This document shows, piece after piece, positions 1 through 8,439 of a stretch of DNA of 64,000 bases. The DNA is from Agrilutibacter niabensis. Lineage in GTDB: Bacteria; Pseudomonadota; Gammaproteobacteria; Xanthomonadales; Xanthomonadaceae. How positions within the stretch are numbered: the stretch's first letter is position 1; each line of letters begins with the position of its first letter. A program made the translations under genes and the position numbers. The DNA lies in NCBI RefSeq assembly GCF_042657165.1, contig NZ_JBHSNJ010000012.1, positions 496,001-560,000 of the forward strand, given 5' to 3'. The notes below the pieces were generated by a model. The model was not told the DNA's origin, did no database searches, and was given only the letters and a program-made list of their open reading frames with translations.

Positions 1-110
1 CACATCTCGGTGAAGAAACAGACGTAGACGCCCTTGGGGTGGCCGAGGAAGTCATCGCTGGCCGTCGTGGCGGCCGGGCGGGCAGTGGCGGTAGTCGACA
101 GGACAGACAA
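1..110 (-). CDS. POT/PTR-family peptide transporter, N-terminal part
   Basis: Only the 5' end of this minus-strand gene lies in the window. The reading frame gives DFLGHPKGVYVCFFTEM immediately before the edge, which is the conserved N-terminal signature of proton-dependent oligopeptide transporters (normally followed by WERFSFYGM). These are inner-membrane proteins of about 500 residues with 12-14 helices that take up di- and tripeptides with protons. I place the start at a TTG at 110 preceded by a G-rich stretch; no ATG is in frame, so the start is uncertain. It diverges from the OPT transporter across about 120 bp, which suggests a shared regulatory region for peptide uptake. Confidence 0.72.
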   Translation of the reverse strand, partial: MSVLSTTATARPAATTASDDFLGHPKGVYVCFFTEM

Positions 111-230
111 GGGAAACCCCGTGTTCCAGCGCGCTGTCCATGCGCAAAGTGGGGCGAGTATAGCCACAGCCCCGCCAACTCCCGCCGTGCCCGTACGCCG
201 GGCGGTCTGCGATACTTGGTCATCCATTAA

Positions 231-2249
231 ATGGGGAACTCCGTGACCAGCCCAGTCAACTCCGTGGCCGAGCCGCGTACCGAACTGACCATCCGAGCCC
301 TGATCCTGGGCGTGATCATCACCGTGGCGTTCACTGCGGCGAACGTGTTCTTCGGCCTCAAGGCGGGACTGACCTTCGCCACTTCGATCCCGGCCGCGGT
401 CATCTCGATGGCACTGCTGCGCAATTTCAAGGATTCGACGATCCAGGAAAACAACATCGTGCAGACCGTGGCCTCCTCGGCCGGCACGTTGTCTTCGATC
501 ATCTTCGTCCTGCCGGGCCTGGTGATGATCGGCTGGTGGACCGGGTTTCCCTACTGGATCTCGTTCGCCATCTGCGCGCTCGGCGGCATCCTCGGCGTGA
601 TGTATTCGATCCCGCTGCGCCGCGCGCTGGTGACGAATTCGGAGCTGCCGTACCCCGAAGGCGTGGCCTGTGCCGAAGTGCTCAAGGTCGGCAGCCCTGG
701 CGATGACGTCACCAAGTCGGGCGTGGAGGAGAGCCGCGCCGGCCTGATGGCGGTGATCTGGGGCTCCATCGTGGCGGCGACGTTTGCGGTCGTGGTGGCC
801 ACCCGCATATTCGCGAGCGACGTGGCGGCCTATTTCCGCTTCGGCGGGGACAAGGGGCCGGTCACCGGCTTCGATTTCAACCTGTCGATGGCGCTGTTCG
901 CCGTAGGCCACCTGGTGGGCCTCTGGGTCGGCGTTGCGATGCTGCTGGGCGCCGTCATCGCGTGGGCATGGGCCGTGCCGCATTACTCGACGATCGCCGC
1001 GGCCGCCGGCGCGGCCGCGGACGTGGCGCAGGCGACGTGGAGCCTCAAGGTGCGCTTCGTCGGCGCGGGCACGATCGGCGTCGCCGCCATCTGGACGCTG
1101 GGCAAGCTGGTGAAGCCGGTCGTGAGCGGCCTGGCATCGGCGATGGCCGCCGCTCGCGTGCGCAAGGCCGGCAAGCTCGACACGCTGCCGCGCGTCGAGC
1201 GTGACATCCCGATCGGCCTCGTCGGCATCATCATGCTGGTGTGCTTCCTGCCGATCGCATGGCTGCTCGGCCACCTGAGCGTGCAGAGCGGGCTGGGCGA
1301 CCACATGTGGACGCTGGTCGTCGGTGGCCTGATCTATTGCGTGGTGATGGGCTTCCTGGTGTCCGCGGTGTGCGGGTACATGGCGGGCCTGATCGGTTCG
1401 TCGAACAGCCCGCTGTCGGGCATCGGCATCCTGGTGGTCATCGGCGCGGCGCTGCTGCTGGTGTTCGGGATCAAGCCGCTGATGGCGCCCGGCAATGAAA
1501 AGGGGCTCGTCGCATTCGCACTGCTGGTGACGTCGATCGTGTTCACGATCGCCGCCATCGCCAACAACAACCTGCAGGACCTCAAGACCGGCCAGCTGGT
1601 CGATGCCACGCCCTCGAAGCAGCAGTGGGCGCTGGTGGTCGGCGTCATCGCCGGCGCCGCGATCATTCCGCCCATCCTCGACCTGCTCAACCACGCCTAC
1701 GGTTTCGCCGGCACGCCGGGTGCCGACCCGTCCAAGGCATTGGCCGCGCCGCAGGCCGGCCTGATTTCGGCGCTCGCCCAGGGCGTGATCCAGAACAACA
1801 TCGACTGGAGCCTGATCCGGATCGGCGGAATGATCGGCGTGGTGCTGATCGTGCTCGACGAAGTGCTGCGCCGTACGACCAAGTCGGCGCACCTGTCGCC
1901 GCTGGCCGTGGGCCTGGGCATCTACCTGCCGACTTCGGCGACGCTGATGGTGGTGGTGGGCGCGATCGCCGGCTCGATCTACGACAAGCGTGCCGAACGC
2001 ACCGCCAAGCCGGAATCCGCAAAGCAGCTCGGCGTGCTCCTCGCGTCCGGCATGATTGTCGGTGAAGGCCTGATCGGCGTGGTGATCGCGGCGATCGTCG
2101 CGTTCTCGGGCATGGACGCGCCGCTGGCGCTGGTCGGCCCGGATTTCGCAAACGCTGCCGTATGGATCGGCGGCAGCGCCTTCGTCCTGGTGATGCTGGT
2201 CCTGTATCGCTGGATCGAGGGCGCGGCGCGCCGCACCGCGGCTGCCTGA
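231..2249 (+). CDS. OPT-family oligopeptide transporter
   Basis: A 672-residue polytopic inner-membrane protein of the OPT superfamily, whose members carry oligopeptides or metal chelates by secondary transport. The N-terminal motif with GLKAGLTFATSIPAAVISMA, the internal GSSNSPLSGIGI motif and repeated hydrophobic segments over the whole length fit the family, and the length is normal for bacterial members. The ATG at 231 is used here. A GTG at 243 has a GGGGA Shine-Dalgarno-like sequence just upstream and is an alternative start. It is divergent from a POT peptide transporter and followed by a secreted S9 peptidase, which supports a role in peptide use. The true substrate cannot be read from the sequence. 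Confidence 0.93.
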   Translation: MGNSVTSPVNSVAEPRTELTIRALILGVIITVAFTAANVFFGLKAGLTFATSIPAAVISMALLRNFKDSTIQENNIVQTVASSAGTLSSIIFVLPGLVMIGWWTGFPYWISFAICALGGILGVMYSIPLRRALVTNSELPYPEGVACAEVLKVGSPGDDVTKSGVEESRAGLMAVIWGSIVAATFAVVVATRIFASDVAAYFRFGGDKGPVTGFDFNLSMALFAVGHLVGLWVGVAMLLGAVIAWAWAVPHYSTIAAAAGAAADVAQATWSLKVRFVGAGTIGVAAIWTLGKLVKPVVSGLASAMAAARVRKAGKLDTLPRVERDIPIGLVGIIMLVCFLPIAWLLGHLSVQSGLGDHMWTLVVGGLIYCVVMGFLVSAVCGYMAGLIGSSNSPLSGIGILVVIGAALLLVFGIKPLMAPGNEKGLVAFALLVTSIVFTIAAIANNNLQDLKTGQLVDATPSKQQWALVVGVIAGAAIIPPILDLLNHAYGFAGTPGADPSKALAAPQAGLISALAQGVIQNNIDWSLIRIGGMIGVVLIVLDEVLRRTTKSAHLSPLAVGLGIYLPTSATLMVVVGAIAGSIYDKRAERTAKPESAKQLGVLLASGMIVGEGLIGVVIAAIVAFSGMDAPLALVGPDFANAAVWIGGSAFVLVMLVLYRWIEGAARRTAAA

Positions 2250-2347
2250 ACGAGTTTGCGTTTTCCGGGCATGTGACGGCCGGCCTTTGCGACGACAGGT
2301 GCCGGCCGCCTAACATCGGCGCCTTCGCTTTTCCGCCCGGAGTCCCG

Positions 2348-4432
2348 ATGAACCTGCGCCACGCCGTCCTGCCGCTGCTCGTTGCGGCGGTCCTGCCCTC
2401 GTTCGATGCTGCCGCTGCGCGCGGTCTCGAAGTCCGCGACCTCGCCACGCTCGACCGGGTGTCCGCGCCCACGCTGTCGCCCAACGGCCGCACGCTGGTG
2501 TTCGCCAAGCGCGTGGTGGACTTCGCCGCCAACAAGTCCTCCACCGCGTTGTGGGTGGAAGACCTGTTCGCACGCGATGCCGCGCCGCCCAAGCGGCTGA
2601 CCCCGGAAGGCTGGAACGTCAACTCGCCGTCGTTCTCCGGCGACGGCCGCACGGTGTACTTCCTGAGCGCGAAGTCGGGATCGATGCAGCTGTATTCGAT
2701 CGCATCCAGTGGCGGCGAGCCCGTTCGCCTCACCGAAATCCCGGGCGATATCGGCAGTTACAAGCTCTCGCCCGATGGCAAGCGCCTCGCCTTCAGCACC
2801 GAAGCCTTCGTCGACTGCGGCAGCGATCTCGCCTGCAGCCCGAAGCGCATGGAGGAACGCGGCAAGCAGAAGAACAGCGGCGTCGTCTTCGACCGCATCT
2901 TCATCCGCCATTGGGACGCATGGAACGACGGCCGGCTCAACCGGGTCTTCGTCACCGACCTGGGTAACGGCAAGGCGATGTCGAAGACCGCAACGCTGGT
3001 CGGCGCCGATGTCATCGGCGACGTGCCCTCCAGGCCATTCGGCGATGCAACCGAGTACGCATGGTCTCCCGACGGCAAGCAGTTGGTGCTCGGCGCGCGC
3101 AAGGCCGATCGCCACGAACCCGCGTCGACCAACTTCGACCTGTACCTGGTCAATGCCGATGGCACCGGCGTGGCGAAGAACCTGACCGCGGCCAACCCGG
3201 CGTGGGACACCACGCCCGTGTTCAGCGCCGACGGCAAGACGCTGTACTACCGTGCGATGAAGCGGCCCGGCTTCGAGGCCGACCGCTTCGCGCTGATGCA
3301 GATGGATCTTTCATCCGGCCAGGCGCGCGAGATCGCGCCGCGTTGGGATGCCTCCGCCGACGGCATCGCCCTGTCCGGGGATGGCGCGACGATCTACACG
3401 ACGGCGCAGGAGCTGGGGCAGCACCCGCTGTTCTCGGTTTCCATTGCGAACGGAGAAGCGAGCCGCGTCGCCGGCGACGGATCCATTTCGGCCTTCGACC
3501 TTGCGGGACAGACGCTGGCGATCGCGCGCAGTTCGCTCAAGAGCGGTGACCAGATCGTCGTCGCCACGACCGCTGGCGGCAACGAGCGCGCGATCACGCC
3601 CAGTGCCGGTGAGATGTTGCCCGACGTCCGCTTCGGCGACTACGAGCAGTTCACGTTCGCCGGATGGAACAACGAGACCGTGCACGGCTACTTGCTGAAG
3701 CCGTGGAATTACGAGGAGGGAAAGAAGTATCCGGTCGCCTTCCTGATCCACGGCGGCCCGCAGGGCAGCTTCGGCAATGGCTGGAGCTACCGCTGGAACC
3801 CGCAGACGTATGCGGGACAGGGCTACGCGGTCGTGATGATCGACTTCCACGGCTCCACCGGCTACGGGCAGAAGTTCACCGACGCGATCAGCCAGCATTG
3901 GGGCGATCGTCCGTTCGAAGACCTGCAGAAGGGCTGGGCCGCAGTGCAGCAGAAGTACGCCTTCCTCGACGGCGACAAGGCCTGTGCGCTGGGCGCGAGC
4001 TACGGCGGCTTCATGGTCAACTGGATCGCCGGCAACTGGTTCAACAAGGACGGCAGCTCGCCGTGGAAGTGCCTGGTCAGCCATGACGGCGTGTTCGAGA
4101 ACAACGCCATGGGGTATGGCACCGAGGAGCTGTGGTTCAGCGAATGGGAGAACGGCGGTACGCCGTACGAGAATCCCAAGGGCTACCAGAAGTTCAATCC
4201 GGCCAACCACGTCGACAAGTTCCAGGTGCCGATGCTGGTCATCCACGGGCAGCAGGATTTCCGCATTCCGGTGGAGCAGGGCATCGCGCTGTTCGGCGCC
4301 TTGCAGCGCAAGGGCGTGGAATCGAAGTTCCTTTATTTCCCCGACGAGAATCATTGGGTGCTGAAGCCGCAGAATTCCGTGCAGTGGCATGACACGGTCA
4401 ATGGCTGGCTGAAGCAGCACATCGGGCAGTAG
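2348..4432 (+). CDS. Secreted S9 family prolyl oligopeptidase-type peptidase
   Basis: A 694-residue serine peptidase. The start ATG at 2348 opens a typical Sec signal peptide ending near a run of alanines (SFDAAAA), so the enzyme is probably periplasmic or secreted. Residues of about 30-420 form WD40/TolB-like propeller repeats (for example LSPDGKRLAFS and WSPDGKQLVLG), and the C-terminal third is an alpha/beta hydrolase. The catalytic serine is in GASYGGFMVNW (about residue 551), the aspartate in HGQQDFRIP (about 637) and the histidine in DENHWVLKP (about 669). The family includes dipeptidyl and acylaminoacyl peptidases; which specificity applies is unknown. It follows the OPT gene by 98 bp on the same strand. 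Confidence 0.93.
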   Translation: MNLRHAVLPLLVAAVLPSFDAAAARGLEVRDLATLDRVSAPTLSPNGRTLVFAKRVVDFAANKSSTALWVEDLFARDAAPPKRLTPEGWNVNSPSFSGDGRTVYFLSAKSGSMQLYSIASSGGEPVRLTEIPGDIGSYKLSPDGKRLAFSTEAFVDCGSDLACSPKRMEERGKQKNSGVVFDRIFIRHWDAWNDGRLNRVFVTDLGNGKAMSKTATLVGADVIGDVPSRPFGDATEYAWSPDGKQLVLGARKADRHEPASTNFDLYLVNADGTGVAKNLTAANPAWDTTPVFSADGKTLYYRAMKRPGFEADRFALMQMDLSSGQAREIAPRWDASADGIALSGDGATIYTTAQELGQHPLFSVSIANGEASRVAGDGSISAFDLAGQTLAIARSSLKSGDQIVVATTAGGNERAITPSAGEMLPDVRFGDYEQFTFAGWNNETVHGYLLKPWNYEEGKKYPVAFLIHGGPQGSFGNGWSYRWNPQTYAGQGYAVVMIDFHGSTGYGQKFTDAISQHWGDRPFEDLQKGWAAVQQKYAFLDGDKACALGASYGGFMVNWIAGNWFNKDGSSPWKCLVSHDGVFENNAMGYGTEELWFSEWENGGTPYENPKGYQKFNPANHVDKFQVPMLVIHGQQDFRIPVEQGIALFGALQRKGVESKFLYFPDENHWVLKPQNSVQWHDTVNGWLKQHIGQ

Positions 4433-4470
4433 TGGTTGCGAGGCCACCCGTGGTGGCCGAAGGAAGCAAC

Positions 4471-4498
4471 GCGCCCCGGCATGGTTGTGCCGGGGCGC
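4471..4498 (+). terminator. GC-rich hairpin after the S9 peptidase gene
   Basis: An 11-bp perfect inverted repeat (GCGCCCCGGCA and its complement) with a 6-nt loop lies 39 bp after the peptidase stop codon. No T-tract follows, so it is either a weak terminator or an mRNA-stabilising hairpin. A second small hairpin (GGCCAC/GTGGCC) precedes it at about 4442-4458. Confidence 0.5.
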
Positions 4499-4761
4499 GC
4501 GATCCTGGAAGCGCGCCGTCCACGAGGCGGAGTGCGGGGCATTCACGGTCGGCTGCCAGGGTCTTGGGGCGGCGAACCCCGCACCGGCGGCCGACACCCG
4601 GGGACATTCACCCCCATTGGCCGTGCACAGCGAGCACCCCGCCGCCAGCGCCAGCGCTGTACTGGCGTGGCGGTTCCGGCCACGGCGCGCGGTCCGAAGG
4701 CTCCGCCATCCGGAAAATTTGGGCGTATGCTTCGGTCCGGGGTGACCTCAGGGGAAGGGGA

Positions 4762-4938
4762 ATGTCCGACGATTTCCGCAAGCCGCCGGAGCCGTATCGC
4801 GGGCCGGAGCGCCGCAAGGGCGGGGACCGCCGCCAGGGGCACGACCGGCGCGACATGATCCGCTTCGAACCGCAGAAGGAAGACCGCCGCAGCGGCAAGG
4901 ACCGGCGCAAGCGCACCGGTTGGGACACCGTCCGGTAA
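4762..4938 (+). CDS. Small Arg/Asp-rich protein with DRR repeats
   Basis: A 58-residue, very hydrophilic protein. It carries repeated Arg-rich units: GPERRKGGDRR, GHDRRD, EDRRSGKDRRK. An excellent Shine-Dalgarno sequence (GGGGAAGGGGA) lies just upstream of the ATG at 4762, which makes this a real gene despite its size. There is no signal peptide, no membrane segment and no recognised catalytic domain. The charge pattern would suit nucleic-acid or protein binding, but this is inference. It stands alone between the S9 peptidase and the convergent ybdD-cstA genes. I believe similar short DRR-repeat proteins occur in other Xanthomonadaceae. Confidence 0.7.
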   Translation: MSDDFRKPPEPYRGPERRKGGDRRQGHDRRDMIRFEPQKEDRRSGKDRRKRTGWDTVR

Positions 4939-4968
4939 TCCGGCATGTCGCCGCCCGCGGGCGGCGGA

Positions 4969-5226
4969 TCAGCAGCAGCGCGAGCGCCCTTTTCCGTAGC
5001 GGGCCAGCATGCGTTCGTGGAAGAACTCGTCGCGCGTCATCGGCGTCCGGTCCGGGTGCCGGCGTTGCATGTGGTCGACGTAGTGGTCGTAGTCGGGAAT
5101 GCCGATTGCGAGGCGCGCGGTCCGGGCACTTGCACGCCACCAGCATGCGAGCGCCCAGCACGCGGCACGCCACCCCTTCGCAGGCAGGTTCCCGAGTCCG
5201 CGGCGCGGGTCAGCGGGCGACGGCAT
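4969..5226 (-). CDS. ybdD: YbdD/YjiX family small protein (DUF466)
   Basis: An 85-residue protein whose C-terminal half holds the conserved core GIPDYDHYVDHM...RRHPDRTPMTRDEFFHER...RYGKG of the YbdD/YjiX family. This family is almost always encoded next to cstA or btsT and is needed for carbon-starvation (pyruvate/peptide) transport in enterobacteria. Here it is the gene directly downstream of cstA and overlaps its end by 17 bp if the ATG at 5226 is used, which implies translational coupling. With that start it is about 20 residues longer than usual at the N terminus, and the extra part may not be translated. A cysteine pair ends the protein. Confidence 0.88.
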   Translation of the reverse strand: MPSPADPRRGLGNLPAKGWRAACWALACWWRASARTARLAIGIPDYDHYVDHMQRRHPDRTPMTRDEFFHERMLARYGKGRSRCC

Positions 5227-7270
5227 CGAGCGCGACATAGCCGCTCTCCTGCGACGTGGGCACGTGGCTGCGACGCGCTGCCAGGGCGGCACGCAGCCCG
5301 AAGAACACCATCGCCACCATGACCGCCACGAACAGCGTGCACAGGCCCGCGTCGAGGTAGTTGTTGAACACCACGCGCTGCATGTCCTCGATCGACTTGG
5401 CCGGCGCCAGCACCTCGCCGCGCGCGGCGGCGTCGGCGAACTTGCGGGCGTTGGCGATGAAGCCGATCTTCGGGTCGGGATGGAACAGCTTCTGCCAGCC
5501 CGCGGTGAGCGTGCACACAAGCAGCCACGCGGTCGGGACCAATGGGATCCACAGGAACTTCTCGCGCTTCATCTTCACCATCACCACGCTGCAGAACACC
5601 AGCGCGATCCCCGCCAGCATCTGGTTGGCGATGCCGAACAACGGCCACAGCGTGTTGATGCCGCCCAGCGGATCGACCACGCCCTGGTATAGGAAGTAGC
5701 CCCACAGCGACACCGCGATCAGGGTGCTGGCAATGTTGCCGACCCAGTTGTCGGTGCGTTGGAACGGCGCGTACGCCAGCCCAACCAGGTCCTGGATCAT
5801 GAAGCGGGCGACGCGGGTACCGGCATCGATCGTGGTCAGGATGAACAGTGCTTCGAACAGGATCGCGTAGTGGTACCAGAACGACATCATGCCTTCGCCC
5901 GGGACCAGGCCGTGCAGGATCTGCGCCATGCCCACCGCCAGCGTGGGAGCGCCACCGGTGCGCGAGAGAATCGTGCTTTCGCCGATTTCCCTGGCAGTGG
6001 CGGTCAGTACGTCAGGCGTGAGCACGAAGCCCCAGTTGGAGATCGCGGCCGCCGCGGAGTCTGCCGTCGTGCCGATCAGCGCCGCGGGGGCGTTCATCGC
6101 GAAGTACACGCCCGGCTGCAGCACGCTGGCGGCGATGAGCGCCATGATGGCGACGAAGGCTTCGGTCAACATGCCCGCGTAGCCGACGCCCGGTATGTGG
6201 CCTTCGCTGGAGATCATCTTCGGCGTGGTGCCCGAGCTGACCAGCGAGTGGAAGCCGGACACCGCGCCGCAGGCGATGGTGATGAAGAGGAACGGGAAGA
6301 GCTTCCCCGAGAACACCGGACCGGTGCCGTCCACGAACCTGGTGATCGCCGGCATCTGCAGGTCCGGCCTCGCGATGACGATGGCCAGCGCCAGCACCAG
6401 CACCGTGCCGATCTTGAGGAAGGTCGACAGATAGTCGCGCGGCGCCAGCAGGAACCACACCGGCAGCACTGAAGCGACGAAGCCATACGCGATCAGCAGC
6501 CAGGCCAGCGTCGTGCCCTCCAGATGGAACACGCCGGCCCACTGCGGATGCGCCGCCACCTGGCCACCGGCCCAGATCGCCAGCAGCAGCAGGGCGAAGC
6601 CGATGACCGACACCTCCAGGATCCGGCCTGGGCGGAAATAGCGCAGGTACAGCCCCATCAGGATGGCGATCGGGATGGTCAAGGCGACGGTGAAGGTGCC
6701 CCATGGGCTTTCCGCCAGCGCCTTGACCACCACCAGCGCCAGCACCGCGAGCAGGATCACCATGATCATGAGGATGCCGATCATCGCGATCACACCGGCC
6801 GACCGCCCCATCTCGGCGCGGATCATGTCGCCCAGCGACTTGCCGTCGCGGCGTATGGAGAAGAACAGCACCAGCATGTCCTGTACCGCGCCGGCCAGGA
6901 CCACGCCGAACAGGATCCACAGCGTGCCGGGCAGGTAGCCCATCTGCGCGGCCAGTACCGGGCCGACCAGCGGACCGGCGCCGGCGATCGCGGCGAAATG
7001 GTGGCCGAACACGACGCTCCGCTCGGTCGGGACGTAATCGAGGCCGTCGTTGCGGCGCCACGCCGGGGTGGCCCGCGTCGGGTCGACCACCAGTGCATTG
7101 CGCGCGATGTACAGCCCGTAGAAGCGGAACGCGATGGTGAACACCGACACGGCCGCCACCACCAGCCACATCGCGCTGATGGTCTCGCCGCGATGCAGCG
7201 CGATGGTGCCGAGACAGAACGTAGCCAGTACCGCCAGCGCGGCCCAGCCCAGCCAGGACAAACCTTTCAT
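5210..7270 (-). CDS. cstA: Carbon starvation protein CstA, pyruvate/peptide transporter
   Basis: A 686-residue inner-membrane protein with about 16-18 hydrophobic segments. The N-terminal region with HHFAAIAGAGPLVGPVLAAQ and the internal FHSLVSSGTTPKMI are hallmarks of CstA/BtsT. In E. coli these proteins import pyruvate, or act in peptide use, under nutrient limitation. The start at 7270 has a GAGGGG ribosome site. Its partner ybdD overlaps the 3' end. Peptide transporters and a peptidase nearby fit a nutritional theme. No regulatory site for starvation control was identified in the 112 bp upstream. Confidence 0.95.
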   Translation of the reverse strand: MKGLSWLGWAALAVLATFCLGTIALHRGETISAMWLVVAAVSVFTIAFRFYGLYIARNALVVDPTRATPAWRRNDGLDYVPTERSVVFGHHFAAIAGAGPLVGPVLAAQMGYLPGTLWILFGVVLAGAVQDMLVLFFSIRRDGKSLGDMIRAEMGRSAGVIAMIGILMIMVILLAVLALVVVKALAESPWGTFTVALTIPIAILMGLYLRYFRPGRILEVSVIGFALLLLAIWAGGQVAAHPQWAGVFHLEGTTLAWLLIAYGFVASVLPVWFLLAPRDYLSTFLKIGTVLVLALAIVIARPDLQMPAITRFVDGTGPVFSGKLFPFLFITIACGAVSGFHSLVSSGTTPKMISSEGHIPGVGYAGMLTEAFVAIMALIAASVLQPGVYFAMNAPAALIGTTADSAAAAISNWGFVLTPDVLTATAREIGESTILSRTGGAPTLAVGMAQILHGLVPGEGMMSFWYHYAILFEALFILTTIDAGTRVARFMIQDLVGLAYAPFQRTDNWVGNIASTLIAVSLWGYFLYQGVVDPLGGINTLWPLFGIANQMLAGIALVFCSVVMVKMKREKFLWIPLVPTAWLLVCTLTAGWQKLFHPDPKIGFIANARKFADAAARGEVLAPAKSIEDMQRVVFNNYLDAGLCTLFVAVMVAMVFFGLRAALAARRSHVPTSQESGYVALDAVAR

Positions 7271-7382
7271 GACGCCCCTCCGGATTTATCGTCGAAGAGT
7301 CGCGCCCGAAGACACGCCGGGTCAATGCGCATTGCGCAATGACAGCTGCGATCCTGGTCCAGGACGTCGTTGCGCGTGCCGG

Positions 7383-8408
7383 CTACAGCCACTTCGCGCG
7401 CTTGAACATGCCGTACAGCACCAGGCAGGCCGCCGCCACGACGCCGATCAGGATCCAGTAACTGTGACGCCCGGCCAGTTCCGGCATGTGCGCGAAGTTC
7501 ATGCCGTACCAGCTCGCGACCAGGGTCGGTGCCGCCAGCAGCGCGGCCCAGGCACCCAGTCGCTTCACGGTCTCGCCCTGCTGCACGGTGACCAGCGCGA
7601 GGTTCACCGACATCGCGGCGGTGAGCATTTCGCGCAGCGTGTCGGTGGATTCGTTGAGGCGGACGGTATGGTCGTGCACGTCGCGGAAGTACAGCTGGAT
7701 CTCTTCGTCGATCAGCGTGGTGCGTGCGCGGGAGAGCTGGCCCAGGATGTCCTGCAGCGGCGATGCGGCCATCCGCAGGCGGGTGAGCTCGCGCTTGAGG
7801 TCATAGAGCTTGTGGACCGTGTCCTTGCGGAACTCCTGGGCGAACACGTCCTGCTCGAGCTCGTTCAGCTCGTGGGTGAATTCATCGACGATCGGGCGGT
7901 AATTGTCGACCACCATGTCCAGGATCGCGTAGAGCGCAGCGCCGGGACCGTGCTTGAGCATCTCCGGTTCGCGCTCCATGCGGGCACGCGCGGGCGCATA
8001 GCTGCTCGAGGCGCCATGCCGCACCGTCACCAGGTAGCGCGGACCGACGAAGATGTGGGTCTCGCCGAAGCGGATATGGCTGTCGACTGTCTGCGCGGTG
8101 TGGATCGCGATGAACAGCGAATTGCCATAGGCCTCGACCTTGGGCCGCTGGTGCGCGTTGTGCGCGTCCTCTACGGCGAGGTCGTGCAGCCCGAACTCTT
8201 CCTGCAGCTTGTCGAGGACGCTTTCGTCCGGCTCGTACAGCCCGACCCATACGAAGCTGCCATCGTCCACGGCCAGCACGTCGCTGATCGCATCCAGGCT
8301 GATGTCGCGGCGCTGGCCCTCGCGATCGTAGGCGACGCAATTGACGACGCATTGCGGCAGGTCGTGCGGCTTGGAAGCCTGCGGGTTGGGATCCTTCATG
8401 CGCCGCAT
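7383..8408 (-). CDS. corA: CorA family magnesium/divalent cation transporter
   Basis: A 341-residue inner-membrane channel protein. The large cytoplasmic domain is followed by two C-terminal helices, and the first ends with the signature YGMNF (GMN) that forms the selectivity loop; a short positively charged tail follows. Family members form pentamers that import Mg2+ (sometimes Co2+ or Zn2+). I chose the ATG at 8408 because AGAGG stands about 6 nt before it; a second ATG at 8399 is possible. It lies downstream of the DUF4105 and corC genes on the same strand, 31 bp after the DUF4105 stop. Confidence 0.94.
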   Translation of the reverse strand: MRRMKDPNPQASKPHDLPQCVVNCVAYDREGQRRDISLDAISDVLAVDDGSFVWVGLYEPDESVLDKLQEEFGLHDLAVEDAHNAHQRPKVEAYGNSLFIAIHTAQTVDSHIRFGETHIFVGPRYLVTVRHGASSSYAPARARMEREPEMLKHGPGAALYAILDMVVDNYRPIVDEFTHELNELEQDVFAQEFRKDTVHKLYDLKRELTRLRMAASPLQDILGQLSRARTTLIDEEIQLYFRDVHDHTVRLNESTDTLREMLTAAMSVNLALVTVQQGETVKRLGAWAALLAAPTLVASWYGMNFAHMPELAGRHSYWILIGVVAAACLVLYGMFKRAKWL

Positions 8409-8439
8409 CGTGCCTCTCGCCCCGATGGTGCGCAACACG

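Noticed and set aside
4748..5173. 141-codon minus-strand frame over the DRR protein and ybdD
   Set aside because: The ybdD frame carries the conserved DUF466 motif and the DRR frame has a strong ribosome site; this frame has neither.
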